Assembly: GCA_027186245.1 (NCBI GenBank)
Contig: CP114481.1
Span: 43,369,501 to 43,433,500, forward strand
Length of the DNA stretch: 64,000 nt
Source: Coriaria nepalensis
Taxonomy: Eukaryota; Streptophyta; Magnoliopsida; Cucurbitales; Coriariaceae
Direction: 5' to 3'
Positions 11,634 to 23,682 of this stretch are shown piece after piece. The notes beneath the pieces were generated by a model. The model saw only the letters and a list, made by a program, of their open reading frames with translations, searched no databases and had not been told where the DNA came from. The position numbers and the translations under genes are program-made. Position 1 is the stretch's first letter; every line of letters begins with the position of its first letter.

Positions 11634-13478
11634 GACTTGCTATGAAATAAGTTATTGACTTGCAATGACTCATTGAAATGATTTTAAGGTTAAACGAATG
11701 CACACTTTCCTTACAATGATCATTTGCAAGTTATGCACAAAACTTGTGTTTGTAGTGCAAAAATAGAATTCGTTCGACTTGCTATGAAATAAGTTATTGA
11801 CTTGAAATGACTCATTGAAATTATTTTAAGGTTAAACGAATGCACACTTTCCTTGCATTGATCATTTGCAAGTTATGCACAAAACTTGTGTTTCTAGTGC
11901 AAAAATAGAATTCGTTGGACTTGCTTTGAATAAAAATATTGACTTGAAATGACTCATTGAAATGATTTTATGGTTAAACAAATGCACACTTTCCTTGCAT
12001 TGATCATTCGCAAGTTATGCACAAAACTTGTGTTTGTAGTGCAAAATTAGAATTCGGTCGACTTGCTATGAAATAAGTTATTGACTTGCAATGACTCATT
12101 GAAATGATTTTAAGGTTAAACGAATGCACACTTTCCTTACAATGATCATTTGCAAGTTATGCACAAAACTTGTGTTTGTAGTGCAAAAATAGAATTCGTT
12201 CGACTTGCTATGAAATAAGTTATTGACTTGAAATGACTCATTGAAATGATTTTAAGGTTAAATGAATGCACACTTTCCTTGCAATGATCATTTGCAAGTT
12301 ATGCACAAAACTTCTGTTTGCAGTGCAAAAATAGAATTCGTTCGACTTGCTCTGAAATAAGTTATTGACTTGAAATGACTCATTGAAATGATTTTAAGTT
12401 AAACGAATGCACACTTTCCTTGCATTGATCATTTGCAAGTTATGCACAAAACTTCTGTTTGTAGTCCAAAAATAGAATTCGTTGGACTTGCTTTGAATAA
12501 AAATATTGACTTGAAATGACTCATTGAAATGATTTTATGGTTAAACGAATGCACACTTTCCTTGCATTGATCATTTGCAAGTTATGCACAAAACTTGTGT
12601 TTGTAGTGCAAAAATAGAATTCGTTCGAATTGCTTTGAAATAAGTTATTGACCTGAAATGACTCATTGAAATGATTTTAAGGTTAAACGAATGAACACTT
12701 TCCTTGCATTGATCATTCGCAAGTTATGCACAAAACTTGTGTTTGTAGTGCAAAAATAGAATTCGTTCGACTTGCTTTGAAATAAGTTATTGACTTGAAA
12801 TGACTCATTGAAATGATTTTAAGGTTAAATGAATGCACACTTTCCTTGCAATGATCATTTGCAAGTTATGCAGAAAACTTGTGTTTGCAGTGCAAAAATA
12901 GAATTCGTTCGACTTGCTTTGAAATAAGTTATTGACTTGAAATGACTCATTGAAATGATTTTAAATTAAATGAATGCACACTTTCCTTGCATTGATCATT
13001 TGCAAGTTATGCACAAAACTTCTGTTTGTAGTGCAAAAATAGAATTCGTTGGACTTGCTTTGAATAAAAATATTGACTTCAAATGACTCATTGAAATGAT
13101 TTTATGGTTAAACGAATGCACACTTTCCTTGCATTGATCATTTGCAAGTTATGCACAAAACTTGTGTTTGTAGTGCAAAAATAGAATTCGTTCGAATTGC
13201 TTTGAAATAAGTTATTGACCTGAAATGACTCATTGAAATGATTTTAAGGTTAAACGAATGAACACTTTCCTTGCATTGATCATTCGCAGGTTATGCACGA
13301 AACTTGTGTTTGTAGTGCAAAAATAGAATTCGTTCGACTTGCTATGAAATAAGTTATTGACTTGCAGTGCCTCATTGAAATGATTTTAAGGTTAAACGAA
13401 TGCACACTTTCCTTACAATGATCATTTGCAAGTTATGCACAAAACTTCTGTTTGTAGTGCAAATATAGAATTCGTTCG
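11634..13478. repeat. Higher-order repeat A, copy 4 (partial, 13 monomers)
   Basis: It is colinear with copy 1 from its first base through the tgcctca monomer at 13336 (copy 1 equivalent 1703). The next monomer in copies 1 and 3 carries the EcoRV-containing aagatatcgacctg. Here it is replaced at 13478 by an ordinary aagttattgacttg monomer of the 141-bp class. From this point HOR A order is lost and a different period takes over. Its second half is also the first half of the overlapping 18-mer. Confidence 0.85.
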
Positions 13479-15177
13479 ACTTGCTTTGAAATAAGTTATT
13501 GACTTGAAATGACTCATTGAAATGATTTTAAGTTAAACGAATGCACACTTTCCTTGCATTGATCATTCGCAAGTTATGCACAAAACTTGTGTTTGTAGTG
13601 CAAAAATAGAATTCGTTGGACTTGCTTTGAATAAAAATATTGACTTGAAATGACTCATTGAAATGATTTTATGGTTAAACGAATGCACACTTTCCTTGCA
13701 ATGATCATTTGCAAGTTATGCACAAAACTTCTGTTTGCAGTGCAAAAATAGAATTCGTTCGACTTGCTCTAAAATAAGTTATTGACTTGAAATGACTCAT
13801 TGAAATGATTTTAAGTTAAACGAATGCACACTTTCCTTGCATTGATCATTTGCAAGTTATGCACAAAACTTCTGTTTGTAGTCCAAAAATAGAATTCGTT
13901 GGACTTGCTTTGAATAAAAATATTGACTTGAAATGACTCATTGAAATGATTTTATGGTTAAACGAATGCACACTTTCCTTGCATTGATCATTTGCAAGTT
14001 ATGCACAAAACTTGTGTTTGTAGTGCAAAAATAGAATTCGTTCGAATTGCTTTGAAATAAGTTATTGACCTGAAATGACTCATTGAAATGATTTTAAGGT
14101 TAAACGAATGAACACTTTCCTTGCATTGATCATTCGCAAGTTATGCACAAAACTTGTGTTTGTAGTGCAAAAATAGAATTCGTTCGACTTGCTATGAAAT
14201 AAGTTATTGACTTGAAATGACTCATTGAAATGATTTTAAGGTTAAATGAATGCACACTTTCCTTGCAATGATCATTTGCAAGTTATGCACAAAACTTCTG
14301 TTTGCAGTGCAAAAATAGAATTCGTTCGACTTGCTCTGAAATAAGTTATTGACTTGAAATGACTCATTGAAATGATTTTAAGTTAAACGAATGCACACTT
14401 TCCTTGCATTGATCATTTGCAAGTTATGCACAAAACTTCTGTTTGTAGTCCAAAAATAGAATTCGTTGGACTTGCTTTGAATAAAAATATTGACTTGAAA
14501 TGACTCATTGAAATGATTTTATGGTTAAACGAATGCACACTTTCCTTGCATTGATCATTTGCAAGTTATGCACAATACTTGTGTTTGTAGTGCAAAAATA
14601 GAATTCGTTCGAATTGCTTTGAAATAAGTTATTGACCTGAAATGACTCATTGAAATGATTTTAAGGTTAAACGAATGAACACTTTCCTTGCATTGATCAT
14701 TCGCAAGTTATGCACAAAACTTGTGTTTGTAGTGCAAAAATAGAATTCGTTCGACTTGCTTTGAAATAAGTTATTGACTTGAAATGACTCATTGAAATGA
14801 TTTTAAGGTTAAATGAATGCACACTTTCCTTGCAATGATCATTTGCAAGTTATGCAGAAAACTTGTGTTTGCAGTGCAAAAATAGAATTCGTTCGACTTG
14901 CTTTGAAATAAGTTATTGACTTGAAATGACTCATTGAAATGATTTTAAATTAAATGAATGCACACTTTCCTTGCATTGATCATTTGCAAGTTATGCACAA
15001 AACTTCTGTTTGTAGTGCAAAAATAGAATTCGTTGGACTTGCTTTGAATAAAAATATTGACTTCAAATGACTCATTGAAATGATTTTATGGTTAAACGAA
15101 TGCACACTTTCCTTGCATTGATCATTTGCAAGTTATGCACAAAACTTGTGTTTGTAGTGCAAAAATAGAATTCGTTC
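12627..15177. repeat. 18-monomer higher-order repeat, copy 1 (2,551 bp)
   Basis: Markers recur 2,551 bp apart: gaattgctttg at 12627 and 15178, cttcaaatg at 13077 and 15628, the gcagtgcctca monomer at 13336 and 15887, and ctctaaaat at 13761 and 16312. The unit contains a four-monomer internal repeat (ctctaaaat at 13761 and ctctgaaat at 14328, 567 bp apart). It begins inside the last HOR A copy, so it arose by amplifying part of HOR A together with newly joined monomers. Confidence 0.85.
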
Positions 15178-17728
15178 GAATTGCTTTGAAATAAGTTATT
15201 GACCTGAAATGACTCATTGAAATGATTTTAAGGTTAAACGAATGAACACTTTCCTTGCATTGATCATTCGCAAGTTATGCACAAAACTTGTGTTTGTAGT
15301 GCAAAAATAGAATTCGTTCGACTTGCTTTGAAATAAGTTATTGACTTGAAATGACTCATTGAAATGATTTTAAGGTTAAATGAATGCACACTTTCCTTGC
15401 AATGATCATTTGCAAGTTATGCAGAAAACTTGTGTTTGCAGTGCAAAAATAGAATTCGTTCGACTTGCTTTGAAATAAGTTATTGACTTGAAATGACTCA
15501 TTGAAATGATTTTAAATTAAATGAATGCACACTTTCCTTGCATTGATCATTTGCAAGTTATGCACAAAACTTCTGTTTGTAGTGCAAAAATAGAATTCGT
15601 TGGACTTGCTTTGAATAAAAATATTGACTTCAAATGACTCATTGAAATGATTTTATGGTTAAACGAATGCACACTTTCCTTGCATTGATCATTTGCAAGT
15701 TATGCACAAAACTTGTGTTTGTAGTGCAAAAATAGAATTCGTTCGAATTGCTTTGAAATAAGTTATTGACCTGAAATGACTCATTGAAATGATTTTAAGG
15801 TTAAACGAATGAACACTTTCCTTGCATTGATCATTCGCAGGTTATGCACGAAACTTGTGTTTGTAGTGCAAAAATAGAATTCGTTCGACTTGCTATGAAA
15901 TAAGTTATTGACTTGCAGTGCCTCATTGAAATGATTTTAAGGTTAAACGAATGCACACTTTCCTTACAATGATCATTTGCAAGTTATGCACAAAACTTCT
16001 GTTTGTAGTGCAAATATAGAATTCGTTCGACTTGCTTTGAAATAAGTTATTGACTTGAAATGACTCATTGAAATGATTTTAAGTTAAACGAATGCACACT
16101 TTCCTTGCATTGATCATTCGCAAGTTATGCACAAAACTTGTGTTTGTAGTGCAAAAATAGAATTCGTTGGACTTGCTTTGAATAAAAATATTGACTTGAA
16201 ATGACTCATTGAAATGATTTTATGGTTAAACGAATGCACACTTTCCTTGCAATGATCATTTGCAAGTTATGCACAAAACTTCTGTTTGCAGTGCAAAAAT
16301 AGAATTCGTTCGACTTGCTCTAAAATAAGTTATTGACTTGAAATGACTCATTGAAATGATTTTAAGTTAAACGAATGCACACTTTCCTTGCATTGATCAT
16401 TTGCAAGTTATGCACAAAACTTCTGTTTGTAGTCCAAAAATAGAATTCGTTGGACTTGCTTTGAATAAAAATATTGACTTGAAATGACTCATTGAAATGA
16501 TTTTATGGTTAAACGAATGCACACTTTCCTTGCATTGATCATTTGCAAGTTATGCACAAAACTTGTGTTTGTAGTGCAAAAATAGAATTCGTTCGAATTG
16601 CTTTGAAATAAGTTATTGACCTGAAATGACTCATTGAAATGATTTTAAGGTTAAACGAATGAACACTTTCCTTGCATTGATCATTCGCAAGTTATGCACA
16701 AAACTTGTGTTTGTAGTGCAAAAATAGAATTCGTTCGACTTGCTATGAAATAAGTTATTGACTTGAAATGACTCATTGAAATGATTTTAAGGTTAAATGA
16801 ATGCACACTTTCCTTGCAATGATCATTTGCAAGTTATGCACAAAACTTCTGTTTGCAGTGCAAAAATAGAATTCGTTCGACTTGCTCTGAAATAAGTTAT
16901 TGACTTGAAATGACTCATTGAAATGATTTTAAGTTAAACGAATGCACACTTTCCTTGCATTGATCATTTGCAAGTTATGCACAAAACTTCTGTTTGTAGT
17001 CCAAAAATAGAATTCGTTGGACTTGCTTTGAATAAAAATATTGACTTGAAATGACTCATTGAAATGATTTTATGGTTAAACGAATGCACACTTTCCTTGC
17101 ATTGATCATTTGCAAGTTATGCACAATACTTGTGTTTGTAGTGCAAAAATAGAATTCGTTCGAATTGCTTTGAAATAAGTTATTGACCTGAAATGACTCA
17201 TTGAAATGATTTTAAGGTTAAACGAATGAACACTTTCCTTGCATTGATCATTCGCAAGTTATGCACAAAACTTGTGTTTGTAGTGCAAAAATAGAATTCG
17301 TTCGACTTGCTTTGAAATAAGTTATTGACTTGAAATGACTCATTGAAATGATTTTAAGGTTAAATGAATGCACACTTTCCTTGCAATGATCATTTGCAAG
17401 TTATGCAGAAAACTTGTGTTTGCAGTGCAAAAATAGAATTCGTTCGACTTGCTTTGAAATAAGTTATTGACTTGAAATGACTCATTGAAATGATTTTAAA
17501 TTAAATGAATGCACACTTTCCTTGCATTGATCATTTGCAAGTTATGCACAAAACTTCTGTTTGTAGTGCAAAAATAGAATTCGTTGGACTTGCTTTGAAT
17601 AAAAATATTGACTTCAAATGACTCATTGAAATGATTTTATGGTTAAACGAATGCACACTTTCCTTGCATTGATCATTTGCAAGTTATGCACAAAACTTGT
17701 GTTTGTAGTGCAAAAATAGAATTCGTTC
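15178..17728. repeat. 18-monomer higher-order repeat, copy 2 (2,551 bp)
   Basis: It follows copy 1 monomer for monomer; the cttcaaatg marker of copy 1 at 15061 reappears at 17612. Agreement breaks near 17820, where gcaggttatgcacg stands opposite gcaagttatgcaca. Shared private variants such as gcagtgcctca and cacaatactt (14572 and 17123) show that the two copies are recent. Confidence 0.83.
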
Positions 17729-18791
17729 GAATTGCTTTGAAATAAGTTATTGACCTGAAATGACTCATTGAAATGATTTTAAGGTTAAACGAATGAACAC
17801 TTTCCTTGCATTGATCATTCGCAGGTTATGCACGAAACTTGTGTTTGTAGTGCAAAAATAGAATTCGTTCGACTTGCTATGAAATAAGTTATTGACTTGC
17901 AATGCCTCATTGAAATGATTTTAAGGTTAAACGAATGCACACTTTCCTTACAATGATCATTTGCAAGTTACGCACAAAACTTCTGTTTGTAGTGCAAATA
18001 TAGAATTCGTTCGACTTGCTTTGAAATAAGATATCGACCTGTAATGACTCATTGAAAAGATTTTTAGGTTAAACGAATGAACACTTTCCTTGCATTGACC
18101 ATTCGCAAGTTATGCACAAAACTTGTGTTTGTAGTGCAAAAATAGAATTCGTTCGACTTGCTATGAAATAAGTTATTGACTTGCAATGACTCATTGAAAT
18201 GATTTTGAGGTTAAACGAATGCACACTTTCCTTACAATGATCATTTGCAACTTATGCACAAAACTTGTGTTTGTAGTGCAAAAATAGAATTCGTTCGACT
18301 TGCTTTGAAATAAGTTATTGACTTGAAATGACTCATTGAAATGATTTTAAGTTAAACGAATGCACACTTTCCTTGCATTGATCATTTACAAGTTATGCAC
18401 AAAACTTGTGTTTGTAGTGCAAAAATAGAATTCGTTCGACTTGCTTTGAAATAAGTTATTGACTTGAAATGACTCATTGAAATGATTTTAAGGTTAAATG
18501 AATGCACACTTTCCTTGCAATGATCATTTGCAAGTTATGCACAAAACTTGTGTTTGCAGTGCAAAAATAGAATTCGTTCGACTTGCTTTGAAATAAGTTA
18601 TTGACTTGAAATGACTCATTGAAATGATTTTAAGTTAAACGAATGCACACTTTCCTTGCATTGATCATTCGCAAGTTATGCACAAAACTTGTGTTTGTAG
18701 TGCAAAAATAGAATTCGGTCGACTTGCTATGAAATAAGTTATTGACTTGCAATGACTCATTGAAATGATTTTAAGGTTAAACGAATGCACA
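17375..18791. repeat. 10-monomer higher-order repeat, copy 1 (1,417 bp, boundaries approximate)
   Basis: Markers recur 1,417 bp apart: gcagaaaac at 17405 and 18822, cttcaaatg at 17612 and 19029, gcaggttatg at 17821 and 19238, and aagatatcgacctg monomers starting at 18013 and 19430. The left end overlaps the end of the 18-mer. Private bases of this copy include gttacgcac near 17969 and gatttttagg near 18059. Confidence 0.82.
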
Positions 18792-20208
18792 CTTTCCTTG
18801 CAATGATCATTTGCAAGTTATGCAGAAAACTTGTGTTTGCAGTGCAAAAATAGAATTCGTTCGACTTGCTTTGAAATAAGTTATTGACTTGAAATGACTC
18901 ATTGAAATGATTTTAAATTAAATGAATGCACACTTTCCTTGCATTGATCATTTGCAAGTTATGCACAAAACTTCTGTTTGTAGTGCAAAAATAGAATTCA
19001 TTGGACTTGCTTTGAATAAAAATATTGACTTCAAATGACTCATTGAAATGATTTTATGGTTAAACGAATGCACACTTTCCTTGCATTGATCATTTGCAAG
19101 TTATGCACAAAACTTGTGTTTGTAGTGCAAAAATAGAATTCGTTCGAATTGCTTTGAAATAAGTTATTGACCTGAAATGACTCATTGAAATGATTTTAAG
19201 GTTAAACGAATGAACACTTTCCTTGCATTGATCATTCGCAGGTTATGCACGAAACTTGTGTTTGTAGTGCAAAAATAGAATTCGTTCGACTTGCTATGAA
19301 ATAAGTTATTGACTTGCAATGCCTCATTGAAATGATTTTAAGGTTAAACGAATGCACACTTTCCTTACAATGATCATTTGCAAGTTATGCACAAAACTTC
19401 TGTTTGTAGTGCAAATATAGAATTCGTTCGACTTGCTTTGAAATAAGATATCGACCTGTAATGACTCATTGAAAAGATTTTAAGGTTAAACGAATGAACA
19501 CTTTCCTTGCATTGACCATTCGCAAGTTATGCACAAAACTTGTGTTTGTAGTGCAAAAATAGAATTCGTTCGACTTGCTATGAAATAAGTTATTGACTTG
19601 CAATGACTCATTGAAATGATTTTGAGGTTAAACGAATGCACACTTTCCTTACAATGATCATTTGCAACTTATGCACAAAACTTGTGTTTGTAGTGCAAAA
19701 ATAGAATTCGTTCGACTTGCTTTGAAATAAGTTATTGACTTGAAATGACTCATTGAAATGATTTTAAGTTAAACGAATGCACACTTTCCTTGCATTGATC
19801 ATTTACAAGTTATGCACAAAACTTGTGTTTGTAGTGCAAAAATAGAATTCGTTCGACTTGCTTTGAAATAAGTTATTGACTTGAAATGACTCATTGAAAT
19901 GATTTTAAGGTTAAATGAATGCACACTTTCCTTGCAATGATCATTTGCAAGTTATGCACAAAACTTGTGTTTGCAGTGCAAAAATAGAATTCGTTCGACT
20001 TGCTTTGAAATAAGTTATTGACTTGAAATGACTCATTGAAATGATTTTAAGTTAAACGAATGCACACTTTCCTTGCATTGATCATTCGCAAGTTATGCAC
20101 AAAACTTGTGTTTGTAGTGCAAAAATAGAATTCGGTCGACTTGCTATGAAATAAGTTATTGACTTGCAATGACTCATTGAAATGATTTTAAGGTTAAACG
20201 AATGCACA
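18792..20208. repeat. 10-monomer higher-order repeat, copy 2 (1,417 bp, boundaries approximate)
   Basis: Same monomer order as the preceding copy. The SalI-bearing ggtcgac monomer near 18718 is matched near 20135. After that monomer the two diverge: copy 1 is followed by ttgcaatg and gcagaaaac, while this copy is followed by ttacaatg. This fixes the right boundary near 20.2 kb. Confidence 0.82.
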
Positions 20209-20988
20209 CTTTCCTTACAATGATCATTTGCAAGTTATGCACAAAACTTGTGTTTGTAGTGCAAAAATAGAATTCGTTCGACTTGCTATGAAATAAGTTA
20301 TTGACTTGAAATGACTCATAGAAATGATTTTAAGGTTAAATGAATGCACACTTTCCTTGCAATGATCATTTGCAAGTTATGCAGAAAACTTGTGTTTGCA
20401 GTGCAAAAATAGAATTCGTTCGACTTGCTCTGAAATAAGTTATTGACTTGAAATGACTCATTGAAATTATTTTAAGGTTAAACGAATGCACACTTTCTTT
20501 GCATTGATCATTTGCAAGTTATGCACAAAACTTCTGTTTGTAGTGCAAATATAGAATTCGTTCGACTTGCTTTGAAATAAGATATCGACTTAAAATGACT
20601 CATTGAAATGATTTTAAGGTTAAACGAATGAACAGTTTCCTTGCATTGATCATTCGCAAGTTATGCACAAAACTTGTGTTTGTAGTGCAAAAATAGAATT
20701 CGTTCGACTTGCTATGAAATAAGTTATTGACTTGAAATGACTCATTGAAGTGATTTTAAGGTTAAACGAATGCACACTTTCCTTGTAATGATCATTTGCA
20801 AGTTATGCACAAAACTTGTGTTTGTAGTGCAAAAATAGAATTCGTTCGACTTGCTTTGAAATAAGTTATTGACTTGAAATGACTCATTGAAATGATTTTA
20901 AATTAAATGAATGCACACTTTCCTTGCATTGATCATTTGCAAGTTATGCACAAAACTTCTGTTTGTAGTGCGAAAATAGAATTCGTTG
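20209..20988. repeat. Transitional satellite monomers without clear HOR order
   Basis: Five to six ordinary monomers link the 10-mer region to the next 19-mer. They include an aagatatcgact (EcoRV) monomer with an unusual gacttaaaatg near 20588 and gaacagtttcc near 20630. The latter variant recurs near 30412 and 33103, so this patch shares ancestry with the 29.7-34.7 kb block. No non-satellite sequence is present. Confidence 0.7.
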
Positions 20989-23682
20989 GACTTGCTTTGA
21001 ATAAAAATATTGACTTGAAATGACTCATTGAAATGATTTTATGGTTAAACGAATGCACACTTTCCTTGCATTGATCATTTGCAAGTTATGCACAAAACTT
21101 GTGTTTGTAGTGCAAAAATAGAATTCGCTCGAATTGCTTTGAAATAAGTTATTGACCTGAAATGACTCATTGAAATGATTTTAAGGTTAAACGAATGAAC
21201 ACTTTCCTTGCATTGATCATTCGCAAGTTATGCACAAAACTTGTGTTTGTAGTGCAAAAATAGAATTCGTTCGACTTGCTATGAAATAAGTTATTGACTT
21301 GCAATGACTCATTGAAATGATTTTAAGGTTAAACGAATGCACACTTTCCTTACAATGATCATTAGCAAGTTATGCACAAAACTTGTGTTTGTAGTGCAAA
21401 AATAGAATTCGTTCGACTTGCTTTGAAATAAGTTATTGACTTGAAATGACTCATTGAAATGATTTTAAGTTAAACGAAAGCACACTTTCCTTGCATTGAT
21501 CATTTGCAAGTTATGCACAAAACTTCTGTTTGTAGTGCAAAAATAGAATTCGTTGGACTTGCTTTGAATAAAAATATTGACTTGAAATGACTCATTGAAA
21601 TGATTTTATGGTTAAACGAATGCACACTTTCCTTGCATTAATCATTTACAAGTTATGCACAAAACTTGTGTTTGTAGTGCAAAAATAGAATTCGTTCGAC
21701 TTGCTTTGAAATAAGTTATTGACTTGCAATGATTCATTGAAATGATTTTAAGGTTAAACGAATGCACACTTTCTTTGCATTGATCATTTGCAAGTTAGGC
21801 ACAAAACTTCTGTTTGTAGTGCAAATATAGAATTCGTTCGACTTGCTTTGAAATAAGATATCGACCTGAAATGACTCATTGAAATGATTTTAAGGTTAAA
21901 CGAATGAACACTTTCCTTGCATTGATCATTCGCAAGTTATGCACAAAACTTGTGTTTGTAGTGCAAAAATAGAATTCGTTCGACTTGTTATGAAATAAGT
22001 TATTGACTTGCAATGCCTCATTGAAATGATTTTAAGGTTAAACGAATGCACACTTTCCTTACAATGATCATTTGCAAGTTATGCACAAAACTTCTGTTTG
22101 TAGTGCAAATATAGAATTCGTTCGACTTGCTTTGAAATAAGATATCGACCTGTAATGACTCATTGAAAAGATTTTAAGGTTAAACGAATGAACACTTTCC
22201 TTGCATTGACCATTCGCAAGTTATGCACAAAACTTGTGTTTGTAGTGCAAAAATAGAATTCGTTCGACTTGCTATGAAATAAGTTATTGATTTGCAATGA
22301 CTCATTGAAATGATTTTGAGGTTAAACGAATGCACACTTTCCTTACAATGATCATTTGCAAGTTATGCACAAAACTTGTGTTTGTAGTGCAAAAATAGAA
22401 TTCGTTCGACTTGCTTTGAAATAAGTTATTGACTTGAAATGACTCATTGAAATGATTTTAAGTTAAACGAATGCACACTTTCCTTGCATTGATCATTTAC
22501 AAGTTATGCACAAAACTTGTGTTTGTAGTGCAAAAATAGAATTCGTTCGACTTGCTTTGAAATAAGTTATTGACTTGAAATGACTCATTGAAATGATTTT
22601 AAGGTTAAATGAATGCACACTTTCCTTGCAATGATCATTTGCAAGTTATGCACAAAACTTGTGTTTGCAGTGCAAAAATAGAATTCGTTCGACTTGCTTT
22701 GAAATAAGTTATTGACTTGAAATGAGTCATTGAAATGATTTTAAGTTAAACGAATGCACACTTTCCTTGCATTGATCATTCGCAAGTTATGCACAAAACT
22801 TGTGTTTGTAGTGCAAAAATAGAATTCGGTCGACTTGCTATGAAATAAGTTATTGACTTGCAATGACTCATTGAAATGATTTTAAGGTTAAACGAATGCA
22901 CACTTTCCTTACAATGATCATTTGCAAGTTATGCACAAAACTTGTGTTTGTAGTGCAAAAATAGAATTCGTTCGACTTGCTATGAAATAAGTTATTGACT
23001 TGAAATGACTCATAGAAATGATTTTAAGGTTAAATGAATGCACACTTTCCTTGCAATGATCATTTGCAAGTTATGCAGAAAACTTGTGTTTGCAGTGCAA
23101 AAATAGAATTCGTTCGACTTGCTCTGAAATAAGTTATTGACTTGAAACGACTCATTGAAATGATTTTAAGTTAAACGAATGCACACTTTCCTTGCATTGA
23201 TCATTTGCCAGTTATGCACAAAACTTTTGTTTGTAGTCCAAAAATAGAATTCGTTGGACTTGCTTTGAATAAAAATATTGACTTGAAATGACTCATTGAA
23301 ATGATTTTATGGTTAAACGAAGGCACACTTTCCTTGCATTGATCATTTGCAAGTTATGCACAAAACTTGTGTTTGTAGTGCAAAAATAGAATTCGTTCGA
23401 ATTGCTTTGAAATAAGTTATTGACCTGAAATGACTCATTGAAATGATTTTAAGGTTAAACGAATGAACACTTTCCTTGCATTGATCATTCGCAAGTTATG
23501 CACAAAACTTGTGTTTGTAGTGCAAAAATAGAATTCGTTCGACTTGCTATGAAATAAGTTATTGACTTGAAATGACTCATTGAAATGATTTTAAGGTTAA
23601 ATGAATGCACAATTTCCTTGCAATGATCATTTGCAAGTTATGCAGAAAACTTGTGGTTGCAGTGCAAAAATAGAATTCGTTG
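20989..23682. repeat. 19-monomer higher-order repeat C, copy 1 (2,694 bp)
   Basis: Marker ttggacttgctttgaat starts copies at 20989, 23683 and 26377. Further markers at the same 2,694-bp step are gttaggcac (21797 and 24491) and the ctctgaaat monomer followed by gaaacgactc (23116 and 25810). The unit includes gaaatgagtca, in which the AP-1 core is inverted rather than lost. A private base of this copy is gaattcgctcg near 21125. Confidence 0.88.
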
